Shown here one piece after another: positions 8,072 to 16,148 of a stretch of 64,000 nt of DNA. Every line of letters starts with the position of its first letter. The first letter of the stretch is position 1. The notes beneath the pieces are model-generated. The model was not told where the DNA came from, ran no database searches, and worked only from the letters and a program-made list of their open reading frames with translations. Source of the stretch: Streptococcus sp. CF8_St5-11 (GTDB lineage Bacteria; Bacillota; Bacilli; Lactobacillales; Streptococcaceae); the NCBI RefSeq assembly GCF_024295625.1, contig NZ_JANCOJ010000001.1, positions 558,001 through 622,000 of the forward strand, written 5' to 3'. Both the position numbers and the translations under genes were made by a program.

Positions 8072-8670
8072 TTATCACCGCTAAAGAAGTGCACCATCCG
8101 CTTCGGCAACTGACGATAGATGAAGAATGCCAGGTAGGCCACGCAGACTTTATCCAAAATATCCAAGACAAACTCATCGATAAATGAGGCCAGCCACACT
8201 GGTGCATGATTGGCGACCATTACCGCAAACAATGAGTCACCCCAAGCGATACCGGTCTGACCACCCCAAAAGATGACGTTGAGTGGCGTTGAAATGACAG
8301 CTGAAACGATGGCAATAATAATAGCAGAAACAAATACTCGTCGCGCTGACGAGAACCACCCATTGGCGTGCAAAACTCCGACAGCAATCCCAATTCCGAT
8401 GCTGGTAATCGCATATACGGTTGAAATTGGCGATAAGGTCAGCCCATAGATCACGTTGTTGATGAAACCACTGATGGCACCGGCAACCGGCCCAGCCAAC
8501 ATGCTGGCAAGAAAGGTTCCCAAAGACCCCAGCCAAACGGGCAACTTTAACCCCTCCGCCAAGGCTTTGGCAACATAGTTAATCCCCACGGCAGCGGGAA
8601 TCAAAGTCATGGTGGCAGCACTTAACTTAAATTTCCACATACTGGTACGATGAATCGGTTCTGTTTTCAT
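8068..8670 (-). CDS. ECF transporter substrate-binding (S) component, substrate unknown
   Basis: 200 residues with about six hydrophobic helices, the size and fold of ECF S components. It is the first gene of a dedicated S-T-A-A' operon (group I organisation). The first helices contain KLSAATMTLIPAAVGINYVA and the conserved small-residue stretch LAGPVAGAISGFINN, which resembles the ECF S-component family used for vitamins and metals. I cannot assign the vitamin or ion. Good ribosome site AAAAGGAGAAAATT. The richer G+C and codon choices compared with neighbours suggest acquisition, perhaps from a lactobacillus-like donor. Confidence 0.8.
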   Translation of the reverse strand: MKTEPIHRTSMWKFKLSAATMTLIPAAVGINYVAKALAEGLKLPVWLGSLGTFLASMLAGPVAGAISGFINNVIYGLTLSPISTVYAITSIGIGIAVGVLHANGWFSSARRVFVSAIIIAIVSAVISTPLNVIFWGGQTGIAWGDSLFAVMVANHAPVWLASFIDEFVLDILDKVCVAYLAFFIYRQLPKRMVHFFSGDK

Positions 8671-8692
8671 AATTTTCTCCTTTTGTTTTTAA

Positions 8693-8730
8693 AGAGCCGT
8701 GTCTGTTTAGACTTTCGGACGCAACGCTCT
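8693..8730 (-). other. structured leader of the ECF operon
   Basis: In the roughly 150-nt leader, AGAGC and GCTCT close a 38-nt structure containing an inner GTCT-AAAC-AGAC hairpin, about 22 bp before the S-component start. It might be a regulatory element, but it matches no riboswitch consensus that I can recognise. Confidence 0.3.
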
Positions 8731-8824
8731 ATAGATTTTTGATTTGAACCGCTTCTCCTTTCACAGATCCCTTAGTCGACATCAGGGATTTTCTTGAAAA
8801 TAATTGTTCAACAGTTCACAACTA

Positions 8825-8852
8825 ATCATACTCCGATTTTCATAGAAGTCAA
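8825..8852 (-). promoter_or_regulatory. promoter of the ECF operon
   Basis: Minus strand TTGACT, 16-bp spacer, TATGAT, close to the sigma-A consensus. A sequence resembling a catabolite-response element with two mismatches (TCCCGAACGTTTTCAA) lies about 15 bp upstream of the -35 box. Carbon control is possible but unproven. Confidence 0.65.
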
Positions 8853-8952
8853 GAATTTTCTGAATTTTTTTTGAAAACGTTCGGGAATTAAAAAATAGAG
8901 CAAGCGCCCATGAGAACGATCGCTAGACAATTATAAGAGGCCACTATAAAAA

Positions 8953-9003
8953 AACAAACACCATTTCTGGTGTTTGTTGTGAACAGAGAAAAACTGTTCT
9001 TTT
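8953..9003 (+). terminator. two tandem terminator-like hairpins
   Basis: AACAAACACCA/TGGTGTTTGTT (about 8955-8980) is followed directly by GAACAG/CTGTTC (8981-8999) and TTTTAT. The first is nearly the same as the hairpin after the surface-protein gene at 9222-9254, so one of them is probably a duplicate. Confidence 0.6.
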
Positions 9004-9059
9004 ATATAAATCTAATAACTTCTATAAAGTTTTATTTATTAGTATTATTCGACCATCTT

Positions 9060-9205
9060 CTGAAACTTTCCTCTGTGAGAAAAGTGCTAGAAACAATAAT
9101 GTTTCTAGCACTCGGAATTATTGAGACCTTAGGCTCAATAATTAGTCATGGAACTTCTTCGAAGTTCGCTGACGTCCGCACTCACCTATGGAAAGTTTCT
9201 AAGAT
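9060..9205 (+). repeat. structured 138-bp repeat, copy A
   Basis: The core runs from GAAACTTTCC (9062) to GGAAAGTTTC (ending 9199), exactly 138 bp. Internal hairpins are AGTGCTAGAAAC/GTTTCTAGCACT, AATTATTGAG/CTCAATAATT and GAACTTC/GAAGTTC; the inner ends of the terminal arms pair GTGAG/CTCAC. An unpaired GCTGACGTCCG segment is shared with the other copies. Copy A lies 68 bp beyond the 3' end of the surface-protein gene and between two near-identical terminator hairpins. Confidence 0.9.
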
Positions 9206-9221
9206 GACTTTGTCTTTAATA

Positions 9222-9254
9222 TGAACAAACACCATCTCTGGTGTTTGTTCATAT
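9222..9254 (-). terminator. terminator of the surface-protein gene
   Basis: Near-perfect inverted repeat GAACAAACACCA / TGGTGTTTGTTC with a four-base loop and AT-rich flanks, 19 bp after the stop codon of the minus-strand surface-protein gene. Confidence 0.75.
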
Positions 9255-9272
9255 TATAAAGGAAGCACTAGC

Positions 9273-12200
9273 TTATTTTTTCTTTTTCTTCAAAATATAA
9301 GCTGCAATGCTTGCCAAGAAAAAGGCTAAAACTAGGCTAATAATAGAGATGGTCGTACCCGTATTTGGTAAGAATCCTAAGATCTTGCCTGGTTTCTTCG
9401 GCTCTGGTTGGCTTGGTTTTTTAGGTTCAGGTTGACCCGGTTTCTTTGGTTCAGATGAACTTGGAGGAGTTGGTTGTTTTGGAGTTTCTTTTGGAACATG
9501 CTTGTTAGTAATCACAACATTTCCTTTACCATCCTCGTCGTTACGAGCTTCATAGCCCTTTGGAACACTGACTTCTCTCACTGTATAAGTGATGGTGTTT
9601 CCATTTGCTTTTTCATCTAAATCTGCAAAGGTATGGGTCCACTTGTTTTCAGCTGACAATTCTACTTCTTGACCGACTTTTTGATCATTGGCATAGAGTT
9701 GAATGCGAATACTCTTCGGACGAATTCCATCCTTGTCATTCTCATCATCCCACTTCTTAGTGACCGTGACGCTTGTCTTACCAGGTGCATGGGTATTGGT
9801 AATGGTATAAGCAGCCTGATCAATTGTAGTCGTATATTCAGCTACCTTCTCTTCTTGAAGAGTATAGACGATTTCTTTTCCATCCTTGAATTTTGGTAGA
9901 CCTGTGAAACTTTCTTTCCAATCTGTCGCATTCGTGAGTTCTTTTTGAGCAACTTTTTCACCATTGGCAAGAAGATTCACAACGATACTTGCTGGACGAA
10001 GACCATCTTGATTGTCTTGGTCATTCCAAATCTTGGTCACTGGAATATCGATCACCGCTGGCGTATGCGTATTGGTCAAGATCGTATGAGCAGCGTCAGA
10101 GGTATCGGCAGTGACTTGGTAGCCTTCAGGAACAGAGACTTCTTCCACACGGTAGCTGATAGCTTGACCAGCTTTCTTTTCAGCTAATTTGCTAAAGGTA
10201 TGAGTCCATTGATTGTCCGCTGACAATTCAACTGGGTCTCCTACTTTTTCATCCCCAGCATAGAGTTGAACCTTAATGGATTTTGGACGAAGACCATCTT
10301 GGTTGTTGGCATCTTCCCATTTCTTCGTGACTTTCATCTCTGTCAAAGCTGGTTCATGCGTATTGGTCAAGACAACATTGGCCTTGTCCTTATCATTTAC
10401 CGTTACTTTGTAACCATCTGGGACAGTTACTTCTTTGACTGTATATGCAATTGCTTTTCCAGCTGCCTTGGCATCAAGGTTTTCAAATGCACCTTTCCAG
10501 TCATTCGCAGCTGAAAGTTCTAATACTTGATCGGTCGCAAGACCATCTTTGTACAATTGAACTTGAATGCTGGCTGGACGAAGGCCGTCTTGGTTGTCTC
10601 CATCTTCCCACTTCTTGCTCACTTCTACTTTGGTCTTTTCTGGTTCGTGCGTGTTGGTCACGACTACTTGACCTGGATTGCTTGCTTCGACGGCTTGTGT
10701 GTAGCCTTCTGGAACATCGATTTCTTTGACTGTATAGTTGATAACTTGGCCAGCTTTCTTCTCATCTAGGTTTGAGAAGGTATGGGTCCATTTGTTATCT
10801 GCTGACAATTCAACAGCCTTACCAACCTTTTGATCACCAGCATACAATTGAACCTTGATTGTTTTTGGACGAAGGCCATCTTGGTTATTGGCATCCTTCC
10901 AGTTTTTCGTAACAGTCAGGCTTGTCTTACCTGGTTTGTAAGTATTGGTAATTGTAGTGCCATCAATCTTAGTGGTGTAATTGTCCACTTTGTCTTCTGT
11001 CACTGTGTAGACAACTTTTTGTCCATCTTTATAGACTGGTAGATCTGAGAAGGTATGAGTCCATTCATCTCCTTCACCAGTCAGATCAAGAGCTTGAACC
11101 TCTGTTCCATTTGCCAAGAGGTGAACTTTGATGGTAGATGGGCGAAGACCGTCTTGGTTATCGGCATCATCCCAGACTTTCTTGACGGTAACTGTCGTTG
11201 TCTCAGGAGTGCGTTTATTGGTGATGGTTGCTTTTCCATCAGTGAAGCTGGCTTCTTCTGTATCGACCGTATAATGAGTCGGTACTTTCACTTCTTTGAC
11301 CGTATAGGTATTGAGCTTGCCATTGCTGTCTTTATCTGGAAGGTTCGTAAAGTGAGCTTTCCAGTCTGTTGCAGCTGAGACCGTGACTGGTTTTCCTTGC
11401 GCTTTTCCATTCTTATAGAGTTGGAATTCGACACTTTCTGGGCGAAGCCCTTCTTGGTTGTCTTGGTCATCCCAAACTTTTGAAGCTTCAAGATCGATAT
11501 ACTTGATATCTGCTTCATTCGCGATTTCTAGAGGAAGAGCTTTTGAGCCAACAGCTTTTCCATCCACCGTGACGTGGTAGATTTGCTTGTCTGCATCATA
11601 GGTCACAACCACTGCATGATCTGTTTCATCCAACTTGTAATTTGCAGGTGCCTGTGTTTCTTTGAGCGTATAGGTTCCTTCTGTTAAGGTGTTAAAGGAA
11701 AGTTCCCCTTTTTTATCAGAAGTTGCCGTCGCAACAACAGCGCCATTTGCATCTGTTAAAGTAAATTCAGCGCCTTCAAGGACTTTCTTCGGATCATCCT
11801 TGTCCACCTTCTTGACTTGGAAAGCAGCCGAGAAGATTTGTGCAGTGACGGTATTAGACTCACGATTTCCTTCATGACCTTTCGCCTTGTAACCAAACTG
11901 GTTATGGGCTTGGACTACACCTGAACGACCACCGTTGTCTTCATTATCTTTGGTGCGTTTTTGCATCAAGGCCTTGACTTCATCGGTCAATTCACTTGGA
12001 TTCACGACTGGGACACCAAAGCTTGCTTCACCACGCGCAGGAATCGTAGTACCAGCATTTGCAACTAACTTGATTCCTGTTACTTGACTGTAATCAGACA
12101 CAGCTGTCGTCCAGATATCCTTGTCAGCAGCTTGCGCCATGGTATCTGTCGTAACGCCTGTATCAGTTGTATAGTAGACCGTCCATCCTTCTGGAGCTGT

Positions 12201-14672
12201 CACTGGTCCACGAAGGCTGACCGTGTATTCTGTCATCCGACCAGATCCGTCTAGTGTGTTAACATCTTTTACTTTTGGTAGGACATCATAGACGACTCCG
12301 TCTTCTACTGCCTTATCCGTATTATTTTTAATGGTGAGTTTGTAGTTAAAGGTCTCACCTGGTTTGAAGGTACGTGTCACAATCGAAGCGTCTGACAGGT
12401 CATCATTTTTAGCGATATATTTGCGTGCATAGATTCCTTCAGCAGCCACAATTGTATAGTTTGATTGGGCATATGGAATCTTATCTGTTGTTAAACCATT
12501 TCCGTTCAGATCATACACATCTTCCGTGACCCGATCAGGGTTGGCATTTTCAAGATCGTGGATCCCATTTCCAGCGACATAAACCTTATTGGTGAAGGTC
12601 CCACCATCGTCTTTCCCTTTCAGATCGGCCACGATAAATGGTAGACGCACGCGATTAAGATCTTGAAGAGAAGCTTTAATAAACTCTTTTTGATCCAAAT
12701 GCATGATGAGAGCTGTCCGTCCAGAATTGTGGTAGTTTTCAATGACATCGTAGCTCTTTAAGAATTTCATACCTTTTTCATTAGAGGCAAGGTTTCTTTC
12801 AAAATCTTTATAGTCGACTTTAAGGGTATTTGGATCATACAGATCAATGATTCGCAGGTCTCCATAATCCTTATCAGGATCCAAGACCACTTTCGTTGCC
12901 ATCAAACCAAAACGAATATTTTCTCCATCAGTATAACGAACATCATTGTAATCCGTCGTTTTTGAAATCTCAAAGCTTTCCTTCAAAGGAATCAGCTTAA
13001 AGGTCCAATCTGATGTTTGGTCTTTAGCAATATTTGATTGTGTTTGATAAGTGACACGACCTGTATTCTTGAATTCATTCTTGGTCGCATCATTTTCATC
13101 GTAACGAGTCTTTTCTGGATCTTTGAAGCTTGTATAGGTATTGAGGCGAATTCCTTGACCAGATTTTAGGACAAAATCATCCTTCATTTCCATCCGCCAA
13201 CCGACAACGGTTCCATACTTGGTTAAGTCGATAAAACCATTGTCGTCTTTATCGGTTTCTGGCTGAACTTCTTTTTGACTACCATCTTCTAAAGTAAGGA
13301 TGATGCGTTTCACATATTTGCTAATATACTCACCAATACCGTAATTTCCTTGCATAAGACGAGCGTAATCAATCTTGGTGAATTTTAACCGAGAGTCCAC
13401 TGTCTCATCATAGAAAACAAAATTCTTTTGTGTCGAAGGAGTTTTATTATCAAAAGCGATGATCCATTTATAGTTTGCTGCTTTATATTCAGTTGAATCA
13501 TAGACATCACCATCTGCTTTTTTGGCAAAACTTCCAGCCCCTTCCAGGTCACGAGAGGTCAAGCGGAAAATAAGAGAATCTTCAGCTGTAATATCCGGTT
13601 CTCCCTCTCCACGATTGGCAGGAATTCCCACAATACTTCCTGAGTTTGTCAAATCCTTACTAAGGACGTCTTTGAGAGTCTGGTCCTTTTCCAAAACTAA
13701 ATCAGGAAACTTCAAGTAAAGGTAACTTGTATTCTTGATTTTTGCCATGAATTCTTGGTGATAAGCTGCTGGATTACCGTTTGCATCTGCTGTAAACGTC
13801 TTAGAAACGGTGCCATCTCCATTATCTACCCAACCTTCAGACTTAGCTGTATCTAAAACTGCTGTCCGGGTATTGCCATTTTTATCTGTATAGGTTGGCA
13901 ACTTATCGGTAAGCGTTACTGATTCTAATTGACGATATTGTCCCCCATACTGTCCTTGCATTCCCTCCAATTGAAATGCAAATGGAACAGATGATGGGGT
14001 TTCAATATAATTTTTTCCGTCAGCCCCTTTGACAACACCAGGCATGGCTTCCGCATAGTCCTTGGACATGGCTTCGTTCAAGTTTTGGTTGATATACTTG
14101 GTTAAGCGATAGTCATTGTACTTGGGTTTCCAAATGATATCATTGAGTTTTGCTTCTTGACCATTGATATTCAAGGTACCCGTAATATCCAATGAATAAT
14201 TGGTCGGTGCATAACCGACTTTAAATTTTCCAATAAATGGTAAAGTCAGGACCTCTGACTTTTGGTAATTGTTAAAGTGAAGTGTGACTTGATAATCATC
14301 TCCAACTTTTGTAACCGTTGGTTTGTCATGCTCTGAAGCACTATTGAAGTCAGGGAAACTAACTTCTCGTAAGTACTTTCCAGGAACCTTCAAGGTCACC
14401 GTTACTTCATTAATATCCGTTGTCAAATTCTTAGGGGTGATCTGGATATAACCAGACATGGTATCCCCTGTGTAATAGGACATCCCATCTGGATGGTTCT
14501 GTTTATCCCCATACATAAGGGTAACATCCAAGGCCCCATTATCCCCGACTGCTAGCTCATTGGCAAAGGCTGTGATCGCCCCTTGACCAAGCTGGCCTAG
14601 CATCATGAAAATTGTTAAAATGGCAAAACCTTTTTTCAAAAAGTCTTTCCATAATGAACGAAGCTTTTTCAT
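9273..14672 (-). CDS. LPXTG-anchored surface protein with seven Cna_B-type repeats
   Basis: 1799 residues. An N-terminal Sec signal (about 1-40, no YSIRK motif) is followed by a roughly 900-residue head without recognised repeats. A SpaA-like domain beginning FQVKKVDKDDPKKVLEGAEF lies at about 950-1050. Seven Cna_B-type repeats follow (about 1060-1725), each opening with a KxW-D-NQDGLRP-like motif and ending near TNTH. A Pro/Lys-rich wall linker, LPNTG (about 1764-1768), a membrane helix and a lysine tail complete it. Lys/Asn/Glu positions in the repeats suit intramolecular isopeptide bonds. Sortase A should attach it to peptidoglycan, giving a stiff stalk with an adhesive head; the ligand is unknown. 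No sortase gene is adjacent. Confidence 0.92.
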   Translation of the reverse strand: MKKLRSLWKDFLKKGFAILTIFMMLGQLGQGAITAFANELAVGDNGALDVTLMYGDKQNHPDGMSYYTGDTMSGYIQITPKNLTTDINEVTVTLKVPGKYLREVSFPDFNSASEHDKPTVTKVGDDYQVTLHFNNYQKSEVLTLPFIGKFKVGYAPTNYSLDITGTLNINGQEAKLNDIIWKPKYNDYRLTKYINQNLNEAMSKDYAEAMPGVVKGADGKNYIETPSSVPFAFQLEGMQGQYGGQYRQLESVTLTDKLPTYTDKNGNTRTAVLDTAKSEGWVDNGDGTVSKTFTADANGNPAAYHQEFMAKIKNTSYLYLKFPDLVLEKDQTLKDVLSKDLTNSGSIVGIPANRGEGEPDITAEDSLIFRLTSRDLEGAGSFAKKADGDVYDSTEYKAANYKWIIAFDNKTPSTQKNFVFYDETVDSRLKFTKIDYARLMQGNYGIGEYISKYVKRIILTLEDGSQKEVQPETDKDDNGFIDLTKYGTVVGWRMEMKDDFVLKSGQGIRLNTYTSFKDPEKTRYDENDATKNEFKNTGRVTYQTQSNIAKDQTSDWTFKLIPLKESFEISKTTDYNDVRYTDGENIRFGLMATKVVLDPDKDYGDLRIIDLYDPNTLKVDYKDFERNLASNEKGMKFLKSYDVIENYHNSGRTALIMHLDQKEFIKASLQDLNRVRLPFIVADLKGKDDGGTFTNKVYVAGNGIHDLENANPDRVTEDVYDLNGNGLTTDKIPYAQSNYTIVAAEGIYARKYIAKNDDLSDASIVTRTFKPGETFNYKLTIKNNTDKAVEDGVVYDVLPKVKDVNTLDGSGRMTEYTVSLRGPVTAPEGWTVYYTTDTGVTTDTMAQAADKDIWTTAVSDYSQVTGIKLVANAGTTIPARGEASFGVPVVNPSELTDEVKALMQKRTKDNEDNGGRSGVVQAHNQFGYKAKGHEGNRESNTVTAQIFSAAFQVKKVDKDDPKKVLEGAEFTLTDANGAVVATATSDKKGELSFNTLTEGTYTLKETQAPANYKLDETDHAVVVTYDADKQIYHVTVDGKAVGSKALPLEIANEADIKYIDLEASKVWDDQDNQEGLRPESVEFQLYKNGKAQGKPVTVSAATDWKAHFTNLPDKDSNGKLNTYTVKEVKVPTHYTVDTEEASFTDGKATITNKRTPETTTVTVKKVWDDADNQDGLRPSTIKVHLLANGTEVQALDLTGEGDEWTHTFSDLPVYKDGQKVVYTVTEDKVDNYTTKIDGTTITNTYKPGKTSLTVTKNWKDANNQDGLRPKTIKVQLYAGDQKVGKAVELSADNKWTHTFSNLDEKKAGQVINYTVKEIDVPEGYTQAVEASNPGQVVVTNTHEPEKTKVEVSKKWEDGDNQDGLRPASIQVQLYKDGLATDQVLELSAANDWKGAFENLDAKAAGKAIAYTVKEVTVPDGYKVTVNDKDKANVVLTNTHEPALTEMKVTKKWEDANNQDGLRPKSIKVQLYAGDEKVGDPVELSADNQWTHTFSKLAEKKAGQAISYRVEEVSVPEGYQVTADTSDAAHTILTNTHTPAVIDIPVTKIWNDQDNQDGLRPASIVVNLLANGEKVAQKELTNATDWKESFTGLPKFKDGKEIVYTLQEEKVAEYTTTIDQAAYTITNTHAPGKTSVTVTKKWDDENDKDGIRPKSIRIQLYANDQKVGQEVELSAENKWTHTFADLDEKANGNTITYTVREVSVPKGYEARNDEDGKGNVVITNKHVPKETPKQPTPPSSSEPKKPGQPEPKKPSQPEPKKPGKILGFLPNTGTTISIISLVLAFFLASIAAYILKKKKK

Positions 14673-14779
14673 GTCTTATCTCCTTTACTTTTGTTAGCCT
14701 TCCAAAAGGCCCTCCCTTTAATTTTATCACTTATTTTTTAAAATATCCTTTGCTTTTCAAATTAAATCATCACTATTCA

Positions 14780-14816
14780 ATAATATAGACATTATTTGCA
14801 ATGATGTCTATATTAT
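14780..14816. promoter_or_regulatory. large inverted repeat upstream of the surface-protein gene
   Basis: Perfect 13-bp arms ATAATATAGACAT and ATGTCTATATTAT are separated by 11 bp, about 110 bp before the surface-protein start. No T-run follows and it lies upstream of the gene, so an operator or promoter-embedded regulatory site is more likely than a terminator. The protein that might bind it is unknown. Confidence 0.5.
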
Positions 14817-14933
14817 AAATCACTATCTGGTACTGATTTCCCCTTTCTTCTATCCAAGGGCAAGAAAATAAAACATTTATAAACAAGGAGGAGCAGTCTG
14901 CCAATTCTTATTCTTCCTTGATTTTCTTCATAC

Positions 14934-14966
14934 AAAAAAACTCAAACACATCTGCTTGAGTTTTGT
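14934..14966 (-). terminator. terminator of the acyltransferase gene
   Basis: Minus strand ACTCAAGCAGATGTGTTTGAGT forms a hairpin followed by seven T residues, just after the stop codon of the acyltransferase gene. (Arms: AACTCAA and TTGAGTT.). Confidence 0.8.
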
Positions 14967-14974
14967 ACACCCTA

Positions 14975-16030
14975 CTATTGGTTGATTATTTTATCTAACT
15001 CTTCACCATTTGAAGGAATCTTTTGTTTTTCCCTTCTCTCTCGTACCCACAGCATAGCTAGTCCAAAAAGGTGACTACCAAACAAGGCAGTCACAAAAAT
15101 CAGCTTGCCCCTGTCTGGATAAGAGAGAGGGAGGCTGCTAAAGCCATAGCGAGCCCACTCGATAAAGATCGGATGCGAAAAGTAAAGGGCTATACTCATT
15201 TGCTTTAAATACTGTAAATCATAGCTTTTCAAAAAGGACGATCGCAGGCAGGCATTGACCAAATAAACGGTCACAAAGGGAAGAAGAAAGAAAAAGTTCT
15301 TATCAATTCCTTGGTGTTGAAAAATAATGATCCCTTCTAGACAGAGCAATCCAAAGGCAAGAGCTAGCTTTTGCCAACGGTGAATTCTAAAAGTTTGTGC
15401 ATGAAAATGGTCATACAGATAATAACCCATATAAATAAAAATGGGCGTGTAAAAGAGACCATTTCGCGCTGTAAAAAATAGGTTGCTGTAGAGCTGGTAA
15501 CCCTTGAGAAGACTTGTGGTATCCAGATAAGCCGAATAGGTCTCGATCAAGCCCCAGCAGTAAAGAAGAAAGGTGATCAACCCCGTCCAAACCATACCTA
15601 GGCGTTTGACCAATTGATTGACCAAAAACAAGCCCAGCAAAAAAGCAGGAATATACCAGAGTTGGTAGCACATTCCCAAGTAGACCAGAGCAATCAAGAT
15701 TCCTGCTGGAAAGAGATAAACAGGAAGATGGAGACTAGAGAAAAAGAGCCAGGCATAAGGGAGGTAAACGAAACTCCAAAACAAATAGTTTTTTACGATT
15801 TTGACCAGATAGGCCTTCATTTTCTTAGAATTCCCTAGGGAGTGTTTGAGGAAAAAGCTGGCACAGACGATAAAAAATGGCACCGCTAGCCGGCCGAGCA
15901 TACTCTTGAGACCAAAATGCAGTGGCTCATAAGAGGTCAAGCGACCACTATGCACCAAAATCACTGCAATCGCAAAGAGGTATTGAAAAAAGCTGATACT
16001 AGAGGTGTTATAGAGGGGATTCTTTTGCAT
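14975..16030 (-). CDS. membrane acyltransferase (acyltransferase-3 family)
   Basis: 351 residues with about ten hydrophobic helices. The N-terminus SFFQYLFAIAVILVHSGRL and the conserved-looking arginine and histidine positions resemble the acyltransferase-3/OafA-like family, and also the membrane half of VanT-type racemases. Members transfer acetyl or other acyl groups to extracytoplasmic sugars or peptidoglycan. There is no glycan gene cluster beside it and it is transcribed alone with its own terminator, so the substrate is open. It is divergent from pabB. Confidence 0.75.
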   Translation of the reverse strand: MQKNPLYNTSSISFFQYLFAIAVILVHSGRLTSYEPLHFGLKSMLGRLAVPFFIVCASFFLKHSLGNSKKMKAYLVKIVKNYLFWSFVYLPYAWLFFSSLHLPVYLFPAGILIALVYLGMCYQLWYIPAFLLGLFLVNQLVKRLGMVWTGLITFLLYCWGLIETYSAYLDTTSLLKGYQLYSNLFFTARNGLFYTPIFIYMGYYLYDHFHAQTFRIHRWQKLALAFGLLCLEGIIIFQHQGIDKNFFFLLPFVTVYLVNACLRSSFLKSYDLQYLKQMSIALYFSHPIFIEWARYGFSSLPLSYPDRGKLIFVTALFGSHLFGLAMLWVRERREKQKIPSNGEELDKIINQ

Positions 16031-16148
16031 AGTCCTACTCCTTGCCCAAAGCAGTTTCTATGGTTATTTTAGCATGAAAGGGAAGGCCAAGCAAGGAATC
16101 TTACATCCTTATCTACCTTTTTTCCTCTATTTTTGATATACTCAAAGC

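Noticed and set aside
9060..9205. Terminal inverted repeats of the 138-bp element taken as ends of an insertion sequence
   Set aside because: Only about 110 bp lie between the ends, there is no transposase frame, and no clear target duplication is visible; classed as repeat rather than IS.
8970..9224. Open frame of 84 codons running through repeat copy A
   Set aside because: Its middle is the repeat itself, and a similar peptide appears from copy E (56805-56990); the frame follows from the repeat sequence and has no ribosome site.
9500..11500. Regularly spaced similar blocks resembling a direct-repeat array
   Set aside because: Spacing is about 270 bp and the blocks lie in frame within the surface-protein gene; they are Cna_B domain repeats, not a CRISPR array.
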